55,533 nucleotides of DNA, taken from assembly GCA_009746045.1 (NCBI GenBank), contig RPFO01001644.1, positions 1-55,533 on the forward strand, read 5' to 3'. A model generated the notes under the pieces. The model was not told where the DNA came from and made no database searches. It saw nothing but the letters and a program-made list of their open reading frames with translations. Position 1 is the first letter of the stretch. The number at the start of each line of letters is the position of its first letter. A program made the translations under genes and the position numbers. Shown piece after piece: positions 29,955 through 41,041 of the stretch. The DNA is from Mesostigma viride. Lineage: Eukaryota > Streptophyta > Mesostigmatophyceae > Mesostigmatales > Mesostigmataceae.

Positions 29955-31373
29955 ATGGCTACCAAGGAAGCGTGCTACAAGCAATTCCGGGCAACAAGCA
30001 AGTCCATCACAACGTTTGATGGGCGGTCTCTGAGGAAATGGGAAGAAATCAAGGCTGTGTTGAAGGCCTTAGCATCGGCCTATTGTGACCTGGTCAAGGT
30101 CCTAACTGGAGAGGAGGATTCGCTAAAGGAGGTCAAGACTGCGCTGCTGGAGGCGGAGGAGCTACTGCACGGAAGGCGTTCTGCTCAAGCAAAGAAGGAG
30201 GGCTCCCCTAACGGCCAGGTTTTCCACACTACTACGAAGAAAAGTGGAGGAAAGAGGCGGTGCAATTACTGCAAGAAGGCCGGGCACGTGGACACCCAGT
30301 GCTGGGAGAAGCATCCGGAGCTGAAGCAAGAACGCAAGAACAAGGCAACGCGACGGAACCAAGCGAGAAAGGAGCACTCACCAGGTGCCAGCGAGGCGCG
30401 TATCACCGAGGAGGCTGCGGAGCGGTCCGGCTTCGTCTTCGCCACCATCGCCGAGTCGCCATCGCCGTCGGATGCTGCTGCACTCACGCAGTATGAAAAG
30501 AAAGCACCGACCAGCTGGGTGCTGGATTCCGCAGCGAGCTGTCACATGACGCCATGCCCGTCGGACTTCGTGTGCCTGCACCCTCATGACAGGGAAATCG
30601 CCGGCTCAGGCGGCCAACTGAAGGCGACAGCCATCGGGACTGTCAAACTGAAGCTGCCGGGTCAGGACGCGGACGTGCACCTCCAAAACGCGCTGCTCGT
30701 TCCCAGGCTGAGCACCCGACTTCTATCAGTCGGCCAGCTCGTCAAGGATGGCCACAAGGTCGACCTCGCCCAGCGGGTTGCTGTGCTGGACAGCAGGCAC
30801 TGCAGCATCGGGACGAGGAACAACACCTACTTTTTGCCCGCGCACGGTGCGGACGCAGCGATGGACGCCATCCCAGAGCTGAAATCTTCGGCGACGAGCT
30901 TCAAGGACGTCGACGCTGCCTGTCAAGGGCAGAAAATGGCGAGCAGCGAGCGCAGCATCTCACGTGCCTCGGGACACGCGGCGGAGTGGCTGGCCGTGGG
31001 CCTAACGGTCATACTGGCCATGCTTGCCCGTGTATGCGGGATCGGGGGCGGCCTACTGGGCATTACTCGCACACTGCGTGGCTTTTTATACTCTGCGCCG
31101 GCCCAGTGGAAGTTCACGCCAATTCGAGAAGTTTCCAGCGCAATGGAGAAGTCCGTGTCAGACGCTGAAGTACTTCCAGAAACTGCGGTCCAGAACAGCC
31201 CAGTGCAGGCGGAGCGCGTTGTCGCCGCCAGCATACCAGGTGATACTGGTGCTAGTAACCAAAGTCCGGCGACCAGACCAAAGGCGCGGCGCTCGAACGC
31301 TGCCAGCCTAACTGAGGGGGAACAAATTCGTGACGCGAGGGCGAAATCGACCAAGCTGCCAAATTTTTTCTAA
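29955..31373 (+). CDS. gag: Copia Gag-protease polyprotein
   Basis: An intact ORF of about 472 residues from ATG 29955 (the frame is open slightly upstream). The first ~95 residues are the end of a copia Gag ('KALASAYCDLVKVLTGEEDSLKEVKTALLEAEE'), shorter than usual, which suggests loss of the Gag N-terminus. The CCHC knuckle is CNYCKKAGHVDTQC, followed by a basic linker. The protease has 'WVLDSAASCHMTP' (Asp-Ser-Ala, a known copia variant of DSG) and the downstream 'LLSVGQLVKDGHKV' block typical of copia. The last ~170 residues do not resemble integrase; a hydrophobic segment ('WLAVGLTVILAMLARV') and a Ser/Ala-rich tail look like captured or degenerate sequence. Confidence 0.8.
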   Translation: MATKEACYKQFRATSKSITTFDGRSLRKWEEIKAVLKALASAYCDLVKVLTGEEDSLKEVKTALLEAEELLHGRRSAQAKKEGSPNGQVFHTTTKKSGGKRRCNYCKKAGHVDTQCWEKHPELKQERKNKATRRNQARKEHSPGASEARITEEAAERSGFVFATIAESPSPSDAAALTQYEKKAPTSWVLDSAASCHMTPCPSDFVCLHPHDREIAGSGGQLKATAIGTVKLKLPGQDADVHLQNALLVPRLSTRLLSVGQLVKDGHKVDLAQRVAVLDSRHCSIGTRNNTYFLPAHGADAAMDAIPELKSSATSFKDVDAACQGQKMASSERSISRASGHAAEWLAVGLTVILAMLARVCGIGGGLLGITRTLRGFLYSAPAQWKFTPIREVSSAMEKSVSDAEVLPETAVQNSPVQAERVVAASIPGDTGASNQSPATRPKARRSNAASLTEGEQIRDARAKSTKLPNFF

Positions 31374-32764
31374 GTCCTGGACTGCCAAGTCCGGTGCTGG
31401 CGCGAGGCCTCGAGCGAGCCGACACGTCGTGGACAGCGACCTGTCAGCCAAAGTGCGGTCAAGCACCAACGGTCAAGTCGACTGCAAAATGCTGCCAAGG
31501 CATCACGTCGGTCAGTTTACGGTGTTCGGCCAGGCTATGGCATTTGCAACTGCGCTAGCTGCAACGACCCTTGGAAATTGTCGCCCAGGATGCACAGACC
31601 CCACTCTCAAGGTTGCCCTAATGTTTTGTCTGTGGGAAATGAACTTGTATGTCGACTTTTGTGTCGTGTTTGCTGGAAATTGTGAGGCGCCGTAAGCCTG
31701 CGTTTTCTGGTTCTTTCTTTGTGTTCTTCCAGCAATTATGTGTTTATTTTGCCATGCGTTCAGTGGCAATGGCCCACGCATTTTGGTATTGTTCCCACGA
31801 GACGTTTTCTACGTACCTGGAGTGTATATCCAGAGTTTTTGCACGCTATTTGTGGCACTAGTCTGCGGCGTAGTGAAGCGCCGTTGTATCGTCGTCTACG
31901 ACTTGTTTTCGTAAGTTAAGTGCCTGTGACGCGTGTGTTATTTTGTTTTGTGCTGAGAGCATTGCTTGTATGCAAATGCTTACGTCCTTTGTGTCGAATT
32001 CGGCTGTGCATTTCGGCATAGCCTGTAATGTCGGACGTAATGTTTACTCTCGGGCACTGATTTGTGAATCGTGACGAAGTAATCGTTACTTGTGTTCGCC
32101 TTTGTGGCGGTAATGTTTTGCACGTCCTGTTTTCTTTGCTATGAAGCGCGTTTATCTGTTATGGCCACTGTGTTTGTGTTGAAGGTTGTATTGTACCTTG
32201 TTTGTGTGGCATTTGTTGCCAATGTTTGTTTGCTCACCCCGTTTATTTGGCGTAAAACGTGATGTTGGTGTCATTTATTTTGTGAGATGGCGTATGTTAT
32301 GTTGCTCCGTGTGTGTACAGCACGTGTTGTTGCCGTTACCCTACCTCTATACCGTTTGGGTTAGCTCATAGGGACTTTCTTTGTTGGCATGTGTTGCCGT
32401 ATTATATGTGTGGGACTGTGTGCCCCTATTGTGTCCATGGGCAGCCGCTTTGAGTGAGGGGGGAATGTAGCATCTAGAGCACTTTTTCCAACTAAGGGTT
32501 GGGTATCAGCCATCCAGGATGGGCAGCTAGTGCGTCGCTGCTATGGTTGGACACTCATTCGCGTTGCCGGGGGGGGATCAGTGGCGGTAGTGCGGCTCAT
32601 GACCGCATGTTGGAGCTTCAAGCGTTTCACGAGGACGGCATCTTCATTTTCAGTTGCACCATGCTAGCAACTGGACGGCATGCTACGAGCATGTGGTTAA
32701 GGGGGGTGTTGAGATTCCACCTACCCAGTCATCTTTTGCATTGTGCCCATGTGGCTAAGGGGGG
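31374..32764 (+). other. Non-coding remainder of the copia element where pol should be
   Basis: No integrase, RT or RNase H motif in any frame. T/G-rich sequence with several TTTGTGTT-like runs (31700-32450). It ends in the purine tract before the 3' LTR. Confidence 0.6.
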
Positions 32765-33582
32765 TGTTAGGGATATTATATCCACCTGGCCACAATATAT
32801 CCCAGCCTGATTTATTTCTTGTTGGATTTATTCCATATGGACTGGGAATTTGATAGCTATGATGAGCTAGATGGATTGGGCTCAATGAGCTGATCAATAT
32901 TCATGTGCCATAGTCCTATACTTGGACATGGATGACTTGTAACCTGAGTCAGCCTAGTAGCATCACGTATTTGATTGACAAGTGGTGCTATGGCCTATTG
33001 GACAAGTGTTTGGTCCATGAGCTGACAAGTGTTGGAAGCTCATGATGACACATGTTATGACTTACATGATGACAAGTGGGTAGACTCATTGCATGACACT
33101 TGTCACTCCAAGGAGAAGAGATGTGTCACTTTATTAATCATGTTATGTGGCACATTATTATGTAGACACTTGGCATCTAGCTATTATGCCAGCTCATTGG
33201 ATCATGTCTAGAATGTTCTAGGAATGTTCTAAGAATATGCCAGGAATATTCCTGGAATATACTGAGAATATGCTGGGAATATGCTAGGAATATGCTAGGA
33301 TGTTTCTACAAGCTTCTGTGATGATGTCATTGCTGATGTCATCCTTCCTAGCCTAAAAGGTATAAAAGGAAACTGCCCCCTAAGGGCAGGTACCTCCATT
33401 CAACCTCCATTCAACCTCCATTCAAGCTCTTCTCCAACTATTATATTCTAATAAAGCCATTTATTCTTCCACGTAAATTGTCTTCAACCTCTCTTTCTTT
33501 CAGCACCTGCAAGGTGTGTGGGTAGCAAGGCCAAGCACAAGGCATTGTGTAAAACCCATTAGTCTCCTCCCCTTTCCAAACA
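32765..33582 (+). repeat. 3' LTR of the copia element
   Basis: Direct repeat of 29050-29871 with the same GAAnnTTC cluster, TATAAAAG and poly(A) signal. Confidence 0.9.
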
Positions 33583-33590
33583 GTGATCCC

Positions 33591-33610
33591 TAAAGAAAAG
33601 AAGGGATTGG
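33591..33610 (+). other. Polypurine tract of element 2
   Basis: AAAGAAAAGAAGGGATTGG immediately precedes the 3' LTR start AGTTAACG; this is the site for plus-strand priming. Confidence 0.6.
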
Positions 33611-34225
33611 AGTTAACGTAAAGGATTTACGTTAGATGGATAGAGATTGTTACGCTCTTTCCAACGGCACCTTGAACGCCTCATTTGGTTAAGGGACGTA
33701 AAAGTTATGACGTTTCCTAGGCTGTGCCGACAGTACCCGGCGCGCCACTGTGGGCGCGTACGGACACAGGATGTACAAGTGTCACCATGATAGTCCGCAG
33801 GACGTTGACAGGACTTGTACAGGACTTGATGGTCAATTGATAGGTAGGCGTGCTGTAGCGCGCCAGGACCTATGAGACAATTGATGCTGAGTAATGTACG
33901 GATAGGTCCACAGGACTAGCCGTATGGACAATTGATAGATCTGCGCGCCAAAGGCGTGCCAGAGTCTGTGTAATCAATTGATTGATAGTTCAGCTGTGAC
34001 AGTGCAGCTGAATACTTGGACGCGTCCCTAGCAAGCTATATGTGTGACTTGGTAGCACCGGGACGCTAGTTCTTGCGTGCACGTTCTCTTGGCACTGCGA
34101 CCCTGTCGCCTGTGCTGCGTGCAGTCTTGGAAGTGACGTGACTTACGTCTGTGTTTCCTTATTTATAATAAAGGCAACATTCCTGCAAGAACCATGGCGA
34201 ACTTCGGCATAACTCTCACTCAACT
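33611..34225 (+). repeat. Element 2 3' LTR
   Basis: Direct repeat of 17232-17844 with the same CAATTGAT motifs and AATAAA (34167-34172). Ends CTCAACT, followed by the duplicated GCATC. Confidence 0.88.
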
Positions 34226-35600
34226 GCATCATTCCGGTCTCAGCAACTGCATGGTAACGTGGAAGTCGTCGGAGAAGGGCTACGCTCGTAGCTTCCGTAA
34301 ATGGCAAACTGCCAGGGAGGCGGCTGTGGCCACGCGGCGTGCCAACAAGCTAAGGCGAGAGGGCGCCATGGAATCAACCGGTGACGTGGCATGTTCGCGC
34401 GCGGAGGAGGAGATGGACTTCGGGGTGGTGGTGGAACGCGGCAGTGAACCAGTCGTCAATCAGCTGGCATCGTACGTGCTTCCAATTCTGAATGAAGTCA
34501 ACTCTGGTATGCGCAATGTGCTGCTTGCCTACGGTGTTCCCTAGCAAAGCATGTCGCCATTCATTGATCGCATCGATGCGGTGTTCGACCTGTCGCAGCG
34601 GTTGGTCAAGTTCATGCCTCCTACCTTGAACCTGGCCATGCCACCATGCGACCGTGAGGTAGAGGTGTGCAATTGTGGCCGGGACTGCAAGCCTTCCCCC
34701 CAGGAGGAGTTAGACCCTCTTGAGCCACTGCTCGAGGGAATGGCTCTGCGCATACAAGCTACCTTAGTTGGTGGCATGACTGACGAGGGACAAGCATCAG
34801 GCGGGCGTGTGGGGGAGGGGCTTGTGGGGGAGGGGCTTGTGGGGGAGGGGCTTGTGGGGGAGGGCCTTGTGAGGGAGGGTGAGGCTACGATGGGTGCGCC
34901 TGACCACAGCAACGACGAGGTAGGGGAGGTTATGATGCAATGTGACCCCTTGCGCAACATCTTGAGTCTCCCTTGCGTGGTGGCTAGCGATGAGGCATCG
35001 TGTGACTTGGTGTGTAGCCAGGTGATGGGCTTGGCTTGCGAGGCGTTGGGGGGGTTAAGTACCGGCAAAAGGAGGCAAGGCAACGCCTCGGGCGCTGGGC
35101 GCGTGAATACGCTCCAAGGGCGTTGGTGGAACCGCGTGCCCATTCCAACGGGGCAAGGCGGGTGCGTGCGTCGCAATCGCCTTTTCATGATCAAGGGAAC
35201 ACAGTATGTCGTCCTTTCAGTTTTCAAGAAGAAGTACAACAAGTGGCTTGAGGTTGAGGAGGCCCTTGCAACCGATGATGCCAACGTCCACGGGCACGTG
35301 GTCACGAAGGGCGTTCTTGGCAGGTGGCAATGGAAGACCTTGGCTCGTGGCCATGGCCTTACCTCGGCCCAGGTCGCGGCTGCCCTAACCGTAGAGGTAA
35401 AAGCTTCTAAGGTAGAAAGCTGGGGATCCAATATGGGCAGATTGAGTCATGATGTTAGACATCACGTGGGGCGGCGATTATTGAATCAGATTGGTACCCT
35501 TACAACTGATCATGCTAGTGACTCTACTCTGTGGACTGACCTCCATTGCGCTGAGTTTAGCGGTGCGCATCATGTTCATTGTCGCACCTATTATATGTAG
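34226..35600 (+). pseudogene. Gene X, 3' part, with an in-frame stop
   Basis: Frame open from the LTR border to a TAG at 34542-34544, then in the same frame to 35600. The first segment has a basic helix ('RSFRKWQTAREAAVATRRANKLRREG'). The second begins near ATG 34551, has a Cys cluster ('VCNCGRDC'), a 15-bp coding minisatellite giving repeated Val-Gly-Glu-Gly-Leu (34808-34880) and a basic C-terminal block ('RWWNRVPIPTGQGGCVRRNRLF'). The frame at the upstream border does not match that of the middle part, so there is also a shift or a lost intron. Either a decayed C-terminus of one gene, or two genes. No domain recognised. Confidence 0.5.
34808..34880 (+). repeat. 15-bp coding minisatellite
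   Basis: About 4.5 copies of GTGGGGGAGGGGCTT, encoding Val-Gly-Glu-Gly-Leu, inside the 3' part of gene X. The unit length keeps the frame open. Confidence 0.85.
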
Positions 35601-35855
35601 CCGCCGGCTCCAACATATACCTCACAAATGTATATCCTTGCTTTATTATATTACAATGCAAGTGATCCATGAAGCAAGTGTTGTTGCTTGTTTAACGGTA
35701 ATGCAATGAAGTACACTAATAGAACCATACCTTCGTTATCTCTTTGATACATTCGTAAATGGTTATAGTTGTTCAGTAAGTTATACTTGTCTCCTTGATA
35801 GTTAAGACTTCTTCTTTTGATGTCCTATTATGCAACATACATTTCAGCTACTAGG

Positions 35856-36400
35856 AATAGTTGTCTCACTTAATTTTAGTCGTCTCACCTAATACAATTT
35901 GGTTGTCTCACTTAATATAATAAGTGAGAAAATAGTCTTAAGTGAGCACTTAATTAATATCGACGTAGGAACGCCGTGCGTCCGGGTATAATGTTGTCTC
36001 ACTCATTCTGAAAATGATATGCATTATGCTAGTTTGCATGCATGCGTGCACATGAAAGTTGTTTCCCTTAGTAGAATGGCTGGCTGACATGCGTACGTGC
36101 GTGTGCGTAGTACGCGGTTGCTTGCTTGCTAGTGAGACAATATATCATTAAGTGAGACAGCGTACTATCATGTGTTGTCTCGTGGATTTATTAAATACAT
36201 GAAACAAAGCAACCGTAGTACATAGTTGTCTCCATCCATCGGGGTCATCCATCCATCCATGCATCGGGGTTAATGCTCCGTGACTCTCCAACGGGAGCAT
36301 GGCACGAGTTTAATAGTTGTCTCACTTAATGTTTAAAAAAATTCATTAACTTAATTAAGCAATACAGCTAATAAATTAAACACATGGTTGTCTCCTTGAC
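35856..36400. repeat. Cluster of TTGTCTCACTTAAT-type motifs in both orientations
   Basis: Full or partial copies occur at about 35860, 35881, 35903, 35921 (inverted), 35994, 36131 (inverted), 36149 (inverted), 36175, 36227, 36317 and 36386. Two adjacent copies form a hairpin: TCTCACTTA (35906-35914), six-base loop, TAAGTGAGA (35921-35929). A second repeat, CATCCATCGGGGTTAATGC, occurs near 36245 and 36440. No gene in the stretch. Confidence 0.7.
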
Positions 36401-36499
36401 ATGTAATCAAGCAATCATAGTAGGTGTTTGCACCCATCCATCCATCCATCGGGGTTAATGCTCCGTGACCCCCCAACGCTCGCACGTCCAAAAGCCTGA

Positions 36500-38378
36500 A
36501 ATATTGACTTAATGAATATCAGTTCCAATGCACTTGGGAACCATCTAGTGATGATTGAGTACCATAAATATGACGTTTGGACATTCATGCCACCACTTGT
36601 TGGGGGTACTACCCCCAACCACGCACCGGTGGCGAGCTAAAAATAGAAAAAGACGCTATCTATGAGATATTTTGCCCAAGACAATCCACTTATCCAAATG
36701 ACCTGCCCATACAGTCCTGCAAAGTTCCCCCACTTTTAAAAAAGCTGGGCTATTCACATGGTCAAAATAATCACATTTGTTTGAGTTATTAATTTCCCCG
36801 CAAAATGGGTACTTTTTTGAGCCAAAAAAAATAAATCAAATCATCAACACATTGAATGGGGTCATCCATACATTCAAAATTCCACTGAGTGGGGGGAAAC
36901 ACAACCCCAAAGTTTGAGCTCATTCTGACAAGCGTAGCTCAAGTTATTGATTTTCCTGTGATGCCACCTGGGTAGACGCTAAAAGAGAATTGAGCTAGTG
37001 CTGAGCCAAAATGACATCTGTTTTGCTACCCTAGACACCCAAAAACATGCCCACTTTGCTCACGTAGTGTGGGAAGGATGTGCGGAGCGTCATACGCCCC
37101 ACCCCTCCATCGGCACAGCCAGCCTTGTGAGTCTACCCTTATCAACAAGGCTGGTAGGACGACACGCCTGAGCAGCATATGTCATGCCTATCTCAGGCTA
37201 ATAATGTGTGATTTTGTGCCAACAACCAAGCTGTTCCACCCAACAACACATTAAAAACCATCTTCCAAAATGCCCAACACGCCGGACATGTGGAGGAACA
37301 CACACGCAGTATATAAAGAGAAAATAAGCTGACTTTTTATCCAGCCAACCTGTGGCTAGCTGCTCTGGTTAGCATGACAAAGGCTATCATTTACTCAGTG
37401 GGAAAGGTGAATTGACCATTGGAACAACCTACCTGACGCATGTGCCACCAAAGCATTGTGTCCCGCAAAATGCACACTGCCTCCTTTCTAACAAGCACGA
37501 GCCACTTTCTTGAGGAGGCAGGTGCCAGCTCGTCAGTGTCTGGGGAAAATGATGCCGCTGCTTAGGAAGACCGCGTGAATTTCCTCGAACACAACTGTCT
37601 ATAAAGCAAATGAAATTTCAGAGAAGCATGGAAATAAAAGCATTACACCTTCCCGACAGGTTGTGGGTCACGCGCTGCAGCAAGCCAGCCACGTCACAGA
37701 CGAACTTGCTAAAAAACATCCAGGAATCTAGCGATGCAGCGCCAGGACCCGCAACTTCATGGCTGCTCTGGCCGGAAAGAAGGCAAAAAGCTTACGCTCA
37801 ACGAGCTAAGAAAGCAGGAAAACGCTAGCTTAAGACGTTTAATACAAGAACGTACCATAACGGGCATTTATTCGTGCCCAGGCGCACAAGAAAGGCCACC
37901 CTTTCATGGAGAGGTCGGGCGCGCATCGCGCAGGCCTAATGTTATCTTACCGCAAAATGACGGGAAAGGTAAAGATAGCAGCGGGAATTTTTACGGCTTT
38001 AGAAAAATCATTAAACTAGCTTCCCTTACGACCATCAAAACTGGCAACAATCGACAATCACACGGGCAGGCATCCATTATACTTTATTCATCCCGACAGA
38101 AATTCAGGCCGGACCCCCCCTGCCGATGGTTTAAAAAAAAAGCCCGCGACATTATAGATCGCAACCCTCCCACCATAAAGTAGAATCAGTAACTAATTTT
38201 CTCCAACAATCGAGCATTTTTTCTGCTTTCCGCGAGCCAGATTTGTCACGTTTCGTCTAAAAGCAGTCGCCATGGCCACTTCCGCAAGGGGTGCGCGCAC
38301 CGTGCACCCACTTTTCACGGTACGGAGGGTACCGCGGAATTTTTTTGGCGCGGAAAATATTCGCCGCGCCGAGTCCCC
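36500..38378. mobile_element. TIR element copy C (diverged relative of A and B)
   Basis: Shares with copy A the 'CCACCACTTGTTGGGGGTAC' block (36589) and the right-end block 'GGGGTGCGCGCACCGTGCAC' (38287) with its dyads. The right end aligns at GAGTCCCC (38371-38378). The left end could not be fixed; sequence is more diverged than between A and B. No coding capacity. Confidence 0.55.
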
Positions 38379-39938
38379 TTTTATTTATTTTAATTAATTA
38401 ATTAGGTGTGCAATGGGAGCACGACTCTAATTGATTAATTAATTAATAGAAGGTGGCGGTTTACATCCCCCCCACCTGCAGGTTGTATAGCTCAAACTAT
38501 TTTACTAACCATATGCCCCCGCTTACCATATGCTGGCTGTCTCCTTGGAAGCTCCTACAGTATTCGGGCCAGGATGAAGAAAACTCTTGTGCGGGGGTCG
38601 AGTGCGGAGGTCTGGCGCACTACCGCACTTGCAGTTTCAGCACCCAAAGCGCTGCGCCGACGAGGAGCATTACGCGCCAGCCTACGGCCCTACGCGCCTG
38701 TGTCCATGTTTGGCGCGTGCTTTGGCGCGTAAATTAAAAACAGCTGTGACAGGTTTTACCTAGATCACAAATTTCACAAGTTGGAGCGACGAGTCACGAG
38801 TCACGACCATGGAGGACATCGTTGAATTGTGATGCTACTCGCCAGACTCGAGCTCGCTGGCACTTAAGTTCGTGGCACCCTCTACATTTATTCCTCTTCA
38901 CGCTTCTTGTAACTAGATGACTGGTTTACCGGTGTGTGCAACATCTGAATCGGCACGACCAAAAGGCGAAATATGTTGTAATTAAGATCAGTTCCGGATC
39001 CTGGAATAAATCTTGTAAGCTGCGCAGGGGCGGGTAGGTTTGCTATGTGTGACCGTCATCTTTTGCTTTCAAATTCCTGTTCGCCTTTCGTGCTCGAAGC
39101 GGGGGGGGAGCCGGCTGTTGACATCCACTGCAACAACGAGCTCATGATTTGCAGATTTCATGGCCGCGCCGGCCTGTCCCGGCAGCATTTAATTTGCTGC
39201 TTGAACAGCAGCAGGCAGGGTGTGCTGGTGGCCCTTCTCGCGATTTCCCTAGCGGTTGGTCAACGGCATCGTTTGGATGTTTGGCTTAGGTGAGGCGTTG
39301 CGCCCACAAAACCCTTATTTGGGTTCCTGTTCAAGTGGCGCATAATATTAACATGAAGACTTGTTTCGCCTTGCTGAACAACCCCACTTGCCAGCCTGTA
39401 CCCGTCATCACATTCCTCGCCCGGCATAGCATGTGCGTTGAGAAGACGCAGCCTTATCGGCCCGTTCCCGATGTTCACATAATGAGCCGAAGTTATTACA
39501 GCCCCTGCGCCTAGAGTCACTGCAATGTGAACTAATGATTCCTTTCCGCTTTTGTGATCGTAACCCGCTTATCAGAATCAGGCGGTGTTCTTCTCGTTGT
39601 AGGGCATGTGGTGATGCATAATAAGTGTGCGGGGGTGCCTGCGGTCTGCCATCCAAAATGTCTTGTTGTTGTGACTTTCAACCCACGTAACTAGAAAGAA
39701 GTAACGCGGGTAATTATTAGAGAGCTTACTTATTACCTTATTTTCTAGATTCCAGTATTTTTGCTGAAGATTTTAACGCCATGCCATGGGGCTTGGTGGC
39801 GCATGTGTGTATAGAAAGGGCAGTGGCCGGTTAATAAGCGTGCAACCAGGGAATGCACTCGAGATGTTCGGCACAACCCCGCTGTACTCGGTCAACAGCG
39901 TGCTGTTAACGTGCATTCGACCCTAAGAATCTGGAGGC
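38379..39938. other. Stretch without recognisable features
   Basis: ATTA-rich runs (38385-38405, 38430-38447), several short open frames without domain motifs. I see no supported gene, RNA or mobile element. Confidence 0.4.
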
Positions 39939-40442
39939 TGAGCTCCCTCCCTCCCTCCCTCCCTCCCTCCCTCCCTGCCTCCCTCCCTCCCTCCCTCCCT
40001 CCCTGCCTCCCTCTCCCTCCCTCCCTCCCTCCCTCCCTCCCTCCCTCCCTCCCTCCCTCCCTCCCTCCCTCCCTCCCTCCCTCCCTCCCTCCCTCCCTCC
40101 CTCCTCCCTCCCTCCCTCCCTCCCTCCCTCCCTCCTCCCTCCCTCCCTCCCTCCCTCCCTCCCTCCCTCCCTCCCTCCCTCCCTCCCTCCCTCCCTCCCT
40201 CCCTCCCTCCTCCCTCCCTCCCTCCCTCCCTCCCTCCCTCCCTCCCTCCCTCCCTCCCTCCCTCCCTCCCTCCCTCTCCCTCCCTCCCTCCCTCCTCCCT
40301 CCCTCCCTCCCTCCTCCCTCCCTCCCTCCCTCCCTCCCTCCCTCCCTCCCTCCCTCCCTCCTCCCTCCCTCCCTCCCTCCCTCCCTCCCTCCCTCCCTCC
40401 CTCCCTCCCTCCCTCCCTCCCTCCCTCCCTCCCTCCCTCCCT
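39939..40442. repeat. CCCT/AGGG tetranucleotide microsatellite, about 500 bp
   Basis: Almost pure (CCCT)n with a few CTG, CTC and missing-base interruptions. Cytosine-rich on the plus strand with no guanine over long runs. The open frames it creates on both strands are artefacts of the repeat. Confidence 0.97.
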
Positions 40443-41041
40443 GCATCCTCTCTCTCACCCAAGTTTTCTTTTTGCGTGTACATTTGCATGCAAGTTAACA
40501 GAATAGGCAAAAAGAAAGAAGCATGTTTCGCCCATAGCTTGACATTCCTTTGTATGCGTGCATGTGTGTGTGTGTGTCCGCACACGCGTGTTGGTCATTT
40601 CTAGGTTGATTTTTTGCCCTCCTTGCATGTCTGATTGTGTGGACACAGACAGCGGACATCTCAGCTTCGGCCATCATCCGAGGTTCCAGTCCTGATTATT
40701 CATGCCGGCGTTGACTAGGCATGCGGGCCGACACTGCTACAAATCCGCGAGAGTCCAGCAGTTGGTGGAGCTTGGAGCTATAAACTGAAGAGCTAACTGA
40801 CCAAACACCTGCCTTTATGTCGATCACGTTGCCCAGGCATGTTAGCTATGGTGGCTTCATGTCATGTGTATTGTAGGTAGTAGTGTTCCATGTGCTAGCT
40901 AATGATCTAGGTTATACAGCTCTCCATGTTCTTATCCCTCCATATTTGGCCTTACCGCTCTACAGTCGTTGTGGGCTCCCCATGTTACCAAATTTGGTAA
41001 GCATTGTGATTCGGGCCGTGGTACCTGCAACCCTGTCACTA
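40443..41041. other. Intergenic stretch after the microsatellite
   Basis: A short (TG)n tract at about 40565-40578. No gene supported. Confidence 0.4.

Larger units (their letters stand above)
29050..33582 (+). mobile_element. Ty1/copia element retaining gag-protease only
   Basis: LTRs 29050-29871 and 32765-33582 start TGTTAGGG and end CCAAACA; a few substitutions and small indels separate them. Flanked by the 5-bp duplication GTGAT (29045-29049 and 33583-33587). Primer-binding site TGGTATCGGAGG at 29872 and a purine tract GGCTAAGGGGGG before the 3' LTR. Only one ORF (Gag plus protease) remains; integrase, RT and RNase H are missing and replaced by about 1.4 kb of non-coding sequence. It would need proteins from an intact relative to move. 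Confidence 0.92.
17232..34225 (+). mobile_element. Element 2: 17-kb LTR retrotransposon with three nested insertions
   Basis: LTRs at 17232-17844 and 33611-34225 differ by two substitutions and a 2-bp indel. Termini are AGTTAACG...CTCAACT, not TG...CA. The insertion is flanked by a perfect 5-bp duplication GCATC (17227-17231 and 34226-34230). Order: LTR, ORF0, gag, integrase, protease, RT, RNase H, long 3' region, purine tract (33591-33610), LTR. Removing the nested inserts (19928-21834, 24847-27523, 29050-33582) leaves about 7.9 kb. Related to element 1 by protein order and motifs, but with an unrelated LTR sequence. Confidence 0.9.

Noticed and set aside
34194-34225. Start codon of gene X part three within the LTR (MANFGIT...)
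   Set aside because: The same ATG is in the 5' LTR, so these codons belong to the retrotransposon; the gene resumes at 34226.
39892-40585. Long open frames on both strands (Gly/Arg/Glu and Pro/Ser/Leu repeats)
   Set aside because: They are translations of the CCCT microsatellite, without any non-repeat protein sequence.
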